From: Desulfamplus sp.
Lineage (GTDB): Bacteria > Desulfobacterota > Desulfobacteria > Desulfobacterales > Desulfobacteraceae
Length of the DNA stretch: 64,000 bases
Direction: 5' to 3'
Assembly (NCBI GenBank): GCA_015231615.1
Contig: JADGBE010000001.1
Coordinates: 152,133-216,132 of the forward strand
Shown here: one piece after another, positions 37,124-45,935 of the stretch
Position numbering within the stretch: position 1 is the stretch's first letter
Layout of the letters: each line of letters opens with the position of its first letter
Notes under the pieces: generated by a model
What the model was told of the DNA's origin: nothing
What the model saw: the letters and a program-made list of their open reading frames with translations, nothing else
The model's database searches: none
Position numbers and translations under genes: made by a program

Positions 37124-40100
37124 TTACATCTTTTTTATATCTTTTAAATACTCTTCATACCTCATAAGATAGAATGATAAAGGTTTTGAAAAGTTTCTAC
37201 CAAGAATACCATCAACAAAAAGGCGGCTTATATGCTGTTCTTGCTCAAGTAGTTTTTGAGATAGAAGAAATATCTGCTTCTCTTCTGGAGTAAAATGCCC
37301 CATCATCTCTTTAAGGGTAATACGTGCGCGAGGCTGGTACATCCAAAAATATAACATATCCAAAGCATTTATTATCATCACAGTTATGAGGTCTCGGACT
37401 TCAGCATTAGTGCTTTTAAGCAATTTTTCAGGCTCTTCAAGCAAAGCGAGTTCCGCATCATCTGGAAATAGAAGTTCAAGTTTAGAGTAAGAGTCAAAAA
37501 GCTCGAAAAATTTACGCCGATAATCTCGTATTCGTAAAGAGATGTTTTGAAATCTATCAGCAGGACCTTCAATTAATGCGGCAACAAGATCAGACGCAGC
37601 TTTTGAGATAACAGCAGCCCATTTCTGAAGAATAGATGCAGATTCAATGGTTGTTATTCCACTACCTGTCAATATTGCACCAATTATGGCACTAAATAGA
37701 ATAGCAATTGGAATTGAGAATAGGCTTCTGAAAAAGTTACCCACAACAGCAACTCTTGGAAATCCTCTAAATGTATTATGACTTGAGAGATATATTCCAT
37801 TTGCTAAAGCCATGATAGCGTAAAGAGCTGCTGGATTAGTTGATATTGTGATCCCCATTCCTTGATCCAAAATAACCGTTTTGACTAAATAATCGAGCAG
37901 AGGAACGGAGAAACCAGTAAATAGAAGTGAGTCAGTTAGCCTTTCCCAGCTTACATAATCATTCCAACGCATAAGAGGAGATCGCATGATTCCACCACCA
38001 CCAAGCACTGCTTGGACAATGTTTCTAATTCCCGTGATTCCAAACCAGATAAAAGCTCCAAACCATGCGAGAAACCACCAATCTTTAGTAAGTGCAAAGG
38101 TTGCAAAGGCAGGAATAAAGCCAATTAAAACTTTAAGCCCATTTTTTATGCCTGTATTTAGATTTGACCATGACTGCTTTAGAGATTGATGCTTACTTGC
38201 TCTATCTTTCTTGCTTGATAAGATAGAAATATCACTGTTTTGACCCTGTTTTATACCACCTAAGGTAACAATATTTCCGGGAGACTCCATAGTGGTAGAG
38301 TCCTCTTTAACAATCCACTCTTTAACCTTTTTTGAACCTAAATATTCAAGTCCTGGCAGACCACTTAAAAGAGATAAAAGATAAGAACGAATTCCTTTAT
38401 TTGGACGAGTTCGGTTAATTGTGCTGACACTTGGATATACCTTTATATGAATTGGAATGATAAGACGAGAAGAGGATTTTTTTCGTATCTCAGTTCGGGC
38501 GGCTGGAGCAAAAGAGTCAATTATTCCAAGACCCATTCCGTAAGAGAGAAGTGATCTACCTGTAGAGTCGCTCCCTATTCTCGATTTTAGAACCACTCCT
38601 TTATACATATTTCTTAAAGATGCGAGATCATGTAGAATTTCAGTTAGCCTTTCTCTTCTGTCACCTTCATCTGAGTATCCTGCTTTCTCCATTCTATGAA
38701 TAACGTTTAGGACAATCCTCTTTAGCTTAATGAGACTTCCTTCGTTAATAGCTTGTTGAAGCTCATTTATAGCTGGGATATGGTCAGTAACTCCAGCTAC
38801 ATAATCTTTAAGGTTAAATATCTCAAGCCGTGTTATGAGTCCATCACCCATATATAGGATTTCAAGAACATCCTCTACTTTAAGATTGCTTAAATTAAGA
38901 GTCATTTTAAAGCTACAATGCAACTGAGATATTTCAAATAAAAGCTCTTCAACTGAAAGGTTGAGTCTCTCTGGAACATCAGGTGCATCTCTTGGTACCC
39001 AAGGGTCAGGTATTTCTGGATATAGTTTTGGAGATAGATATTTGTTTACAATCGTTATTGGTGGAATAGCTTTTGCATCTAAACATGACAAAGAGTTTTT
39101 AATAACTTCAAGAGCTTCATAGTGGATATATTCACCAAGATGGAGAAGTGATGCCTGACCCGGGGCAACAAATGCTATAAATTTTTTAATATCAAGCAAA
39201 GGCAACTCAATACCTGTATCTGAAATAAATATCTCTCTTTGGCTTTTATTAAATGCTTCAAGCACTTTTAAAACATATCTTTCTTGGTACTTCATCACCT
39301 CCTTTCCCTTTTCCATAAAACTCATTACAGATGGTTCAGCAAGAAAGCACAAGAAAGATTGAGCATCAACAAGTCCTCGTGATACCCAAATAAACGATGC
39401 AAAGCGATCCCTAAATCTTGCAGTAAATTCAATGCCAATTCGTATATCCATACCCATTATCTCAGCAGCCTCAGAGAGTTCTGCAACAAAACGTGGAGCA
39501 ATATATTGATAATAGACAACTCTAAGTCGTCTAATACCCTTTATCCATGCGTCCATAATTAAGTGGGTTGGGGTTTTTCGCCCTTTTGTGTTGGCATCGT
39601 GAACATGATCGTCAAATGTTATTTGATTCCACTCCTCTGGCATCTCTAAGAGGTGGTATTTTTCAAGCTGTTTTCTTACAAATCCTGGTTTGCCAGATGC
39701 AGTTTTTCTAAAATCGTGGGCAAGCTCAAGCTGTCTGCAATATTGACCACGAGCCCGCACAAGTTCTTTCATAATCTGTAGAAGCACACGAGCAGAGTTT
39801 TTAGGCATTACTCCTGCTGTGGTGTCAATAATTTCGTTGCGTAAGCCTCTAAGTGCTTGAAGCCTATAGTCAATATTTTCTCTTTCTAATGAATTGAGAA
39901 GATTGACAACTGAATATGCAATTCTAAGACCTTTTGACTCTGCAAGCTCTTTAATGCCAAGTGGGTGAAAGAATGGATAGAATATCTTTTTTGTGTAAGA
40001 TAAAGCTCTATTTTTGTCGTAGATATCTGTTACGATCTTGATAAGCTCGTGATCTCTTTTGTCAAACAAGAGTTTGCCAAATCCCTCTTGCTTATCACAG

Positions 40101-40132
40101 CTCTCTTTTTTATCGACATCTTTACTCATCAA
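37124..40132 (-). CDS. Large membrane protein with PHP-like motifs (1002 residues)
   Basis: Not a characterised family to me. Residues about 172-240 resemble a PHP metal-dependent phosphoesterase: DDHVHDANTKGRKTPTHLIMDAW (H176 and H178) followed by a GIEFTARF motif where PHP proteins have GIE; the usual TDH element is not seen, so activity may be lost or altered. The middle (250-600) is soluble. About residues 650-860 hold several transmembrane helices, and a soluble C-terminal part follows. It is the first gene of an operon with pilT, 19 bp apart. It may be a membrane component linked to pilus retraction; this is inferred from position only. Confidence 0.65.
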   Translation of the reverse strand: MMSKDVDKKESCDKQEGFGKLLFDKRDHELIKIVTDIYDKNRALSYTKKIFYPFFHPLGIKELAESKGLRIAYSVVNLLNSLERENIDYRLQALRGLRNEIIDTTAGVMPKNSARVLLQIMKELVRARGQYCRQLELAHDFRKTASGKPGFVRKQLEKYHLLEMPEEWNQITFDDHVHDANTKGRKTPTHLIMDAWIKGIRRLRVVYYQYIAPRFVAELSEAAEIMGMDIRIGIEFTARFRDRFASFIWVSRGLVDAQSFLCFLAEPSVMSFMEKGKEVMKYQERYVLKVLEAFNKSQREIFISDTGIELPLLDIKKFIAFVAPGQASLLHLGEYIHYEALEVIKNSLSCLDAKAIPPITIVNKYLSPKLYPEIPDPWVPRDAPDVPERLNLSVEELLFEISQLHCSFKMTLNLSNLKVEDVLEILYMGDGLITRLEIFNLKDYVAGVTDHIPAINELQQAINEGSLIKLKRIVLNVIHRMEKAGYSDEGDRRERLTEILHDLASLRNMYKGVVLKSRIGSDSTGRSLLSYGMGLGIIDSFAPAARTEIRKKSSSRLIIPIHIKVYPSVSTINRTRPNKGIRSYLLSLLSGLPGLEYLGSKKVKEWIVKEDSTTMESPGNIVTLGGIKQGQNSDISILSSKKDRASKHQSLKQSWSNLNTGIKNGLKVLIGFIPAFATFALTKDWWFLAWFGAFIWFGITGIRNIVQAVLGGGGIMRSPLMRWNDYVSWERLTDSLLFTGFSVPLLDYLVKTVILDQGMGITISTNPAALYAIMALANGIYLSSHNTFRGFPRVAVVGNFFRSLFSIPIAILFSAIIGAILTGSGITTIESASILQKWAAVISKAASDLVAALIEGPADRFQNISLRIRDYRRKFFELFDSYSKLELLFPDDAELALLEEPEKLLKSTNAEVRDLITVMIINALDMLYFWMYQPRARITLKEMMGHFTPEEKQIFLLSQKLLEQEQHISRLFVDGILGRNFSKPLSFYLMRYEEYLKDIKKM

Positions 40133-40211
40133 GACTCTCGTTTAGTTTGGATATAACAACGAATTCAGTGGTGGGCGATAGCCAGTCAACTGGAAAGACT
40201 GGTTAAACGAT

Positions 40212-41093
40212 TTACATGTATTGTTCAAAAAATGAATAGTCAACATCAAATACAGTTTTTGGTTTTAAACCAATTTCTTCCTTTTCCATCATGTCAATTA
40301 GCAATTCAGCATCAATCAGTTCTATTGGCGGTGCCCCATCTCTGACGGCTTCTTTTTTCGCATCTTCGGAAAAATTGCCGGTGGTAATCATGATGCCTTT
40401 ATCCGCCCTTCCAATCATAGCATTTCTCAAATCTCCGACCTTGGCACGAGAAACAGTACCTTGATAACGTTTACATTGGAAGATAACTTTGAAGCTAACA
40501 AAAGGATTTAATTGCAATGTTCCAAAACCATCTATTCCGCCATCCTTCCCTTTTGGTGTGACGGAAACGTTTTCAAAACCATAGACCCTTAAAATGTATT
40601 TACAAAGTTTTTCAAAGCCTTCTGGAGTTACATTGTGCAAAACATTAAGCAATAATTTTCTATGTGAAGTCCCACTATATTCAATTATTTTTTCTTCTTC
40701 AATTTCTTCGGGTTCGACTTTTTGGGGAATATTATGCTTTTCTTTTCGTTCATCTGTGTGTATTGAAATCCATTTTTTAAATAACTCTCTTCCCTCAACT
40801 TCATTTAATTGTGTATCTCGGCCTTTTTGTGTTAACTGCCAAATTCCTCTTTTTTCGGATGAAAGTAAACCCTCCCAGACAAGATATTGGCGAGCCCAGC
40901 AAACCTGATTGTGGAAGCGTGGTGTACCAGAACCCATCAATTCTTCTTTTTTCTCATCTGAAATTTTTAATTTAGTGGCTATTAGATCTGAAACTTCACG
41001 GGGGGAACCTGAATCACCAAGTTCTCTGAGAGCATCTAGAATAGGCCCCATCCACAATACGAATTCTGCTTGTCTATTTTTTCGTTTTGCCAT
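40212..41093 (-). CDS. mrr: Mrr-family type IV restriction endonuclease
   Basis: A 293-residue protein. The N-terminal winged-helix Mrr_N domain (about 8-90) reads DNA. The C-terminal PD-(D/E)xK nuclease fold (about 150-270) has TPKGKDGGIDGFGT with its catalytic Asp, the QxK motif FQCKRYQG, and KGIMITTGNFSEDAKKEA. Mrr cuts methylated foreign DNA. It starts 10 bp after the stop of the metallo-beta-lactamase-fold gene, so both are read from the same transcript. Confidence 0.92.
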   Translation of the reverse strand: MAKRKNRQAEFVLWMGPILDALRELGDSGSPREVSDLIATKLKISDEKKEELMGSGTPRFHNQVCWARQYLVWEGLLSSEKRGIWQLTQKGRDTQLNEVEGRELFKKWISIHTDERKEKHNIPQKVEPEEIEEEKIIEYSGTSHRKLLLNVLHNVTPEGFEKLCKYILRVYGFENVSVTPKGKDGGIDGFGTLQLNPFVSFKVIFQCKRYQGTVSRAKVGDLRNAMIGRADKGIMITTGNFSEDAKKEAVRDGAPPIELIDAELLIDMMEKEEIGLKPKTVFDVDYSFFEQYM

Positions 41094-41103
41094 GATGTTC
41101 TCT

Positions 41104-41805
41104 TTAGCTTTCGTTTAACCATTTATCTTTTTTAAGAATATGAACCTCTATTTTACCTTCAAGAGCTTTTTTGAAGAGTTGAGCATCTCCATCAGTTCCT
41201 ACAAGTGAACCATAGTGCATAGGGATTGCAATTTGAGGCTTGATTTCAAGAGCTGCTGAGGCTGCTTCATCAGAAGTCATCACATAAGTTCCTGAAACAG
41301 GAAGAAAAGCAATATCGCATTTTATGTCTGACATTTCAGGAATAAGATCTGTGTCCCCTGCATGATAGATTTTAACACCTCCAATATTTACTACAAACCC
41401 AAGCCAGTTCTTATTTTTAGGGTGAAATTTTTTGTTGATGTTGTATGAGTGAACTCCTTGAATATCAACCCCTTTTATATTTATGCTCTGCCCAATAGTT
41501 AAAATTTCAATCTTTCCATCAACAGCTTTACCAAGCTCCTTTTTGAGCTTTTTGGCAGAATCTTTTTCAGTAATAATGACCGTATCTTGTCCCAAAATCT
41601 TTTTAACATCATCAATTGAACAGTGATCATAGTGTTCGTGAGTTATCAAAATAATGGTTGATAGAGTTTTTGACATCGCTTCTTTTCCCGCATCTATCTG
41701 ATATGGATCAAAATAGATTACAGGAAAATCTTTTCCGACTGAATCGATCTTAATAGAATCATGTCCAAGCCATTTAGTTTTTTCTAAAATAGTATTTTTA
41801 TCCAT
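41104..41805 (-). CDS. Metallo-beta-lactamase-fold hydrolase (UPF0173 type)
   Basis: A 233-residue hydrolase of the L-ascorbate-lactonase/UPF0173 group. The zinc site THEHYDH (HxHxDH), the HAGDTDLIP motif and the PMHYGSLVG end motif are present. Substrate unknown. ATG 41805 has GAGGA 6 nt upstream; an in-frame ATG at 41826 would add seven residues. mrr follows after 10 bp. Confidence 0.88.
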   Translation of the reverse strand: MDKNTILEKTKWLGHDSIKIDSVGKDFPVIYFDPYQIDAGKEAMSKTLSTIILITHEHYDHCSIDDVKKILGQDTVIITEKDSAKKLKKELGKAVDGKIEILTIGQSINIKGVDIQGVHSYNINKKFHPKNKNWLGFVVNIGGVKIYHAGDTDLIPEMSDIKCDIAFLPVSGTYVMTSDEAASAALEIKPQIAIPMHYGSLVGTDGDAQLFKKALEGKIEVHILKKDKWLNES

Positions 41806-41832
41806 ATTATTCCTCATTTTATTCAATCTCTA

Positions 41833-41916
41833 AGCCGTAGGCAAAGCCATCGGCTTAAGTAAGTAAGTCCTCTTAAGAGGACTTGGGCAACTTAGCCCTG
41901 AGCTTTAGCTCTGGGC
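41833..41916 (-). repeat. Three-hairpin repeat element, copy 2 (inverted)
   Basis: The modules appear in reverse order: module 3 at 41833-41855 (AGCCGTAGGC / GCCATCGGCT, two mismatches), module 2 at 41865-41884 (the exact AAGTCCTCTTAAGAGGACTT), and module 1 at 41894-41916 (AGCCCTGAGCTTTAGCTCTG, then GGC). It lies between the hydrolase gene and a hybrid kinase gene. Confidence 0.85.
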
Positions 41917-41927
41917 GATATAAAGAG

Positions 41928-44021
41928 CTATACTCCATGATTACAGGCATTTTGATACTGCTGCAACTCATCAACCATCTTTCCCATGCTAAAAACAAGT
42001 TCATCATAGACTTTGAGTGCTTTTTCGCGATCTATCATCCCTGATTTTCCTATACTCTCAAGTTGGGAAGCTATTTCAGCCGCCTTTTTACCAAAATGGA
42101 GCAACATTCCTTTTAATGCGTGGGCAGACATTTTTAAACCATTTGGATTGTCAGACTCAATAGCCTTTTTTATCTCTGCCTGTTTTTCTTTATAACTTAA
42201 GAGAAATATATCTATTAACTGAATCGCAAGCTCTTGATTTCCATCAATGCGTTTCATTAACGCATTCATATCAATCATAGACATTGATTCTACTTGAAAA
42301 TCTTGTTTCTGCCCCGTTGTTATTTTTTGTTCATTTATTGTGCTATTTTCTGAGATTGTTTTTGAGTTGTCTATCTTTGTTTGTAGAGGATCATCTTTTT
42401 GTTCTAATTGATTTTTTAAATGGCGATCTTGTTGTAGTTGTCTTCTATTTTCTGAGCTAAACCTCTTTGCAATAAGCTCAAAAAATTTTTCAGGCTCAAA
42501 TGGCTTTGATAGATAATCATTCATGCCACTTGCAAGGCACAACTCTCTATCTTGCTCGCTTGCGTGTGCTGTCATTGCCACAATAAATACATCGTGGTCA
42601 AGAACTCCTGAATTTGGATCGCGAATTATCGTAGTTGCTTCAAAGCCGTCCATAAGTGGCATCTGAATATCCATAAATATAAGATCAAATTTCTCTTTCT
42701 CCAATATTGTTATTGCCTCTTTACCATTGCCCGCAACTTTTAAGTTGTGCATAGGAAGCATGGCAATCATCAACTGCTGATTGAAGAATTGATCTTCTAC
42801 AAGTAAAATATTTAAACTCGGAATATTTGATTTACTATCAATTGGTTCAATTTTCTCAAGAGGAACTGTGAACCAAAATGTTGAACCTTTACCCTCTTTG
42901 CTTTCAAATCCGATATTGCCACCCATCATAGTTACTAACTTTTTTGCTATAAAAAGTCCTGCCCCTGTTCCACCATATCTTCGCGTTGCAGAGCCATCTG
43001 CTTGCACAAACGCCTCAAACAGATATTTTTGGCGATTATCGGGAATGCCAATGCCTGTATCGGTTATCATAAATTTCAAAGTTGTTTTTGATCCATTAGA
43101 GTTAGATTCAACTTGAGATTGATCTTTGAGAATATGGATATTAACCTGACCCGTGTGAGTAAACTTAATGGCATTTGAAACAAGGTTCATAATTACTTGG
43201 GTCAATCTATCTTTAGCACCTCTGTAGAGAGATGTTATATCTTGTGAAAATTGAGTTGAGAGGCGTAGCTCTTTATCTTTAGCACTATCTTGAAGATTGG
43301 AGATAATATCATCAATAGTTATACGAAGATCAAAATCGACAATCTTCATATCTATCTTACCAGACTCAATTTTGGAGCAATCAAGCAGATCGTTTATAAC
43401 GCCCAATAAGCATTGGGAAGATTTATATATTGTCGTTATATACTCTAAATCATCAGGGTGGATTCTATTATGTGGGTTTCCCATCAAAAGAGAGCTAAAT
43501 CCCATTATAGCGTTCATTGGAGTTCTTATTTCGTGGCTCATATTTGCTAAGAATTCGCTCTTTGCACGGTTGGCAGATTCAGCTTGATCTTTTGCAATAC
43601 GAAGATTTTGTTCAGTCTCTTTAAGGTTAGCAATAGTAGCTCGCTCTTTGAGGACACGATTAAGCCTTGCCATCAACTCCTTTACAGATGGAGGTTTTTG
43701 TATGAAATCACTTGCACCAGTTTCAATAATATCTTGGAATTTATAATCTTCAATATATCCTGTCATAACAATGACATTTGCACTGTAATCTTCACGCACT
43801 ATCTCAGCAAGTTCAAGCCCGCTTATTCCGGGCATATTTACATCGGTTAGCACAACATCAATAGCCTCTCTTTTTAGCACTGTGATAGCGTCCATTGCAT
43901 TTTGAGCCATTGAAATTCTATATCCTGAATCGTGAAGGATTGTTTGCAGCATTTTCAGAACTGGAATTTCATCATCAACTACCAGAATGTGTGGTTTTTC
44001 TGTTTTAGCATCTGCTGACAT
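41928..44021 (-). CDS. Hybrid histidine kinase (receiver-HisKA-HATPase-receiver-Hpt)
   Basis: A 697-residue soluble phosphorelay protein. Receiver 1 (12-125; [20 protein letters not shown]), a coiled coil, HisKA with [16 protein letters not shown] (about 167), HATPase ([29 protein letters not shown]), receiver 2 (about 405-525; [24 protein letters not shown]) and a C-terminal Hpt domain (about 590-690; [14 protein letters not shown]). All phospho-sites are intact, so it holds a complete relay. I prefer ATG 44021 because AAGGAG lies about 10 nt upstream; an in-frame ATG at 44063 exists. It is encoded downstream of another receiver-kinase. Confidence 0.93.
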   Translation of the reverse strand: MSADAKTEKPHILVVDDEIPVLKMLQTILHDSGYRISMAQNAMDAITVLKREAIDVVLTDVNMPGISGLELAEIVREDYSANVIVMTGYIEDYKFQDIIETGASDFIQKPPSVKELMARLNRVLKERATIANLKETEQNLRIAKDQAESANRAKSEFLANMSHEIRTPMNAIMGFSSLLMGNPHNRIHPDDLEYITTIYKSSQCLLGVINDLLDCSKIESGKIDMKIVDFDLRITIDDIISNLQDSAKDKELRLSTQFSQDITSLYRGAKDRLTQVIMNLVSNAIKFTHTGQVNIHILKDQSQVESNSNGSKTTLKFMITDTGIGIPDNRQKYLFEAFVQADGSATRRYGGTGAGLFIAKKLVTMMGGNIGFESKEGKGSTFWFTVPLEKIEPIDSKSNIPSLNILLVEDQFFNQQLMIAMLPMHNLKVAGNGKEAITILEKEKFDLIFMDIQMPLMDGFEATTIIRDPNSGVLDHDVFIVAMTAHASEQDRELCLASGMNDYLSKPFEPEKFFELIAKRFSSENRRQLQQDRHLKNQLEQKDDPLQTKIDNSKTISENSTINEQKITTGQKQDFQVESMSMIDMNALMKRIDGNQELAIQLIDIFLLSYKEKQAEIKKAIESDNPNGLKMSAHALKGMLLHFGKKAAEIASQLESIGKSGMIDREKALKVYDELVFSMGKMVDELQQYQNACNHGV

Positions 44022-44162
44022 GGCGAAAATCTCTCCTTCTGTTGTTGTAATATATGTTGGCATAAGGTTATTATTTTCTTGTTCTTGTTCAGGGATTTCA
44101 ATCCAATCTTAAATTGTAGGGACTCCAGCCGTGCATCTCTACTTATGTTCTTTATAAAACAT

Positions 44163-44196
44163 AGATTTGACAATTTTTCCTAAAATTGTCAAATCT
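44163..44196. repeat. 33-nt palindromic element, variant copy 3
   Basis: A 34-nt palindrome with 15-nt arms (AGATTTGACAATTTT) around TCCT, a variant of the elements at 2712 and 16957. It starts 13 bp past the stop of a minus-strand kinase gene. Confidence 0.7.
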
Positions 44197-44208
44197 TAAT
44201 TCAAATAT

Positions 44209-45420
44209 TTAAGCTACTTCATAAGTAGGCAATCTTATTATAAATCTTGCCCCACCTTTCTCCTTATTTTCTGCTGTAATACTTCCACCATGAGATTTGA
44301 TTATACCATGGGATATAGACATACCAAGCCCAGTTCCTTTACCAACTGGTTTTGTTGTGAAAAATGGATTCCATATATTTCTGAGTGTCTCTTTATTCAA
44401 TCCCAGACCACTATCCTCAATTATGACTATAATTTGGTTATTACTATCTAATCGTGAATCATGAGTTGTTGTGATATTAAGAGAACCTTTACTTATGTTT
44501 TCCATAGCATCTGCTGCATTGTTGAATATATTTACAAGAACTTGCTCTATCTGTTGTGGATCGCACTTTACAGAGGGTATATCTTTCATGAAATTTTTTG
44601 TTATTGTAATGTTATATTTTAAGGAGTTATTGCATAAAAGTAAGGCATCATCAATAATTCTATGAATATCATATTGGATAAATTCAGGGCTATCTTGTCG
44701 GGCATAAGATTTAAGTCCTTTGAGAATACGCTGTATCCTGCCTGCCCCGCTCTTGATACCATCAATAAGGCTTGGCATCTCTTTGATTATAAAGGCGAGC
44801 TTTTGATCTGCAATATTAACATTTGAAAGCCTATCTTTAATGATATTCCAAAACTTCTCAAATGTTTGAATATTTCCGTTTATAAATGTAGCGGGATTGT
44901 TTATCTCATGGGCAATTCCAGCAGCCATAACCCCAAGAGTTGCCATTCTATCTGAATGAACCAACTGCTCTGCACGCTGGTTTGCAAGAGTCTCCATCTC
45001 ATTGGCAAAACGTGAGACTTTTTGCTTTTCATAGTTCAGTTGCTGCTCAAGGTTAATAATTCTGATTCCAACTTTAACCTGAACATTAAGGATTTTTATG
45101 GTAATTGGTTTTTGCAAATAGGCATCGACACCAGCTTCAAACCCTCTCATAAGGTCTTCTTCTTCTGAGCGTGAAGTTACCATGATAACATATACATAAC
45201 CATTACTATTTTTTCTTGCCCTAATTCTTTGACAAAGCTCAATGCCGTCCATTTCAGGCATCATCCAGTCAGAGATTATAATATTTATATTTTGACTCTC
45301 TAATATAGATAGTGCCTCATTGCCATTAGCAGCTTCAACAATATCATAATTGAGCCTTTTTAAAGCTGTGGTTAGAAATAGCCTCTCCATCTGATTGTCA
45401 TCTACAATGAGTATTTTCAA
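44209..45420 (-). CDS. Receiver-histidine kinase (NtrB-like core)
   Basis: A 403-residue protein. Receiver (1-120; ILIVDDNQ, IISDWMMPEMDG, AYLQKP), a coiled coil (about 120-160) and a kinase core with H-box GIAHEINNPATFI (about 173) and HATPase motifs (FNNAADAM; EDSGLGLN; GKGTGLGMSIS). No membrane segment. The HEINNP form is typical of NtrB-type and many Deltaproteobacterial kinases. It lies upstream of the hybrid kinase on the same strand, with a palindrome between. Confidence 0.92.
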   Translation of the reverse strand: MKILIVDDNQMERLFLTTALKRLNYDIVEAANGNEALSILESQNINIIISDWMMPEMDGIELCQRIRARKNSNGYVYVIMVTSRSEEEDLMRGFEAGVDAYLQKPITIKILNVQVKVGIRIINLEQQLNYEKQKVSRFANEMETLANQRAEQLVHSDRMATLGVMAAGIAHEINNPATFINGNIQTFEKFWNIIKDRLSNVNIADQKLAFIIKEMPSLIDGIKSGAGRIQRILKGLKSYARQDSPEFIQYDIHRIIDDALLLCNNSLKYNITITKNFMKDIPSVKCDPQQIEQVLVNIFNNAADAMENISKGSLNITTTHDSRLDSNNQIIVIIEDSGLGLNKETLRNIWNPFFTTKPVGKGTGLGMSISHGIIKSHGGSITAENKEKGGARFIIRLPTYEVA

Positions 45421-45493
45421 AATAATTTATAACTCCCTATCATATTCATAAACCTTCCATGAAGAGATAAATCTGGCATATTGTTTTATCAAA

Positions 45494-45775
45494 TCAGGCA
45501 GCAATAGACAGTTCCTCTAATCTGGATTGCCACCATTTCAATGAAGAGCAGGCATATTCCCAATCCATCAGATCATCTTCTTTCTCAAAATATTCCTTAT
45601 TATCTATTTCAAGACTTTTTCTAAAATCTTCAAGTTTGCAGCCATATTTTGATTCAAAATAAATACATTCAGCTTCAAATTTTGATTTTTTTTCAAAGCC
45701 CTGTAAAGTGAGATGATCCCTAATAATTGCCTGCTCTGTTTGACCTGTCTGTTGAAGTATATCCCTAATAATCAT
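45494..45775 (-). CDS. Small hypothetical protein, 93 residues
   Basis: Not recognised. A soluble acidic protein; the C-terminal half has a Trp-rich patch (YACSSLKWWQSRLEEL). I chose ATG 45775, 8 nt after GGGGAG; the frame can also start at 45793. Size and composition resemble antitoxins of small two-gene modules, but no toxin gene is beside it. Confidence 0.55.
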   Translation of the reverse strand: MIIRDILQQTGQTEQAIIRDHLTLQGFEKKSKFEAECIYFESKYGCKLEDFRKSLEIDNKEYFEKEDDLMDWEYACSSLKWWQSRLEELSIAA

Positions 45776-45935
45776 TGCCCTTACTCCCCGCATGATATTT
45801 TTCTTGTCAGTTGATATTTTTTGCCAGTCAGTATATTGACTTTATATATCAGAACTTAGTGTAATGACAATTGTATTTTTGTCTATTTTTATGAACATGA
45901 GCTGTCTATGATTTTATAAATAATTTGGGGGTAGC

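Noticed and set aside
45494..45793. Antitoxin of a TA pair
   Set aside because: Size fits, but no neighbouring toxin gene and no known antitoxin motif; kept as hypothetical.
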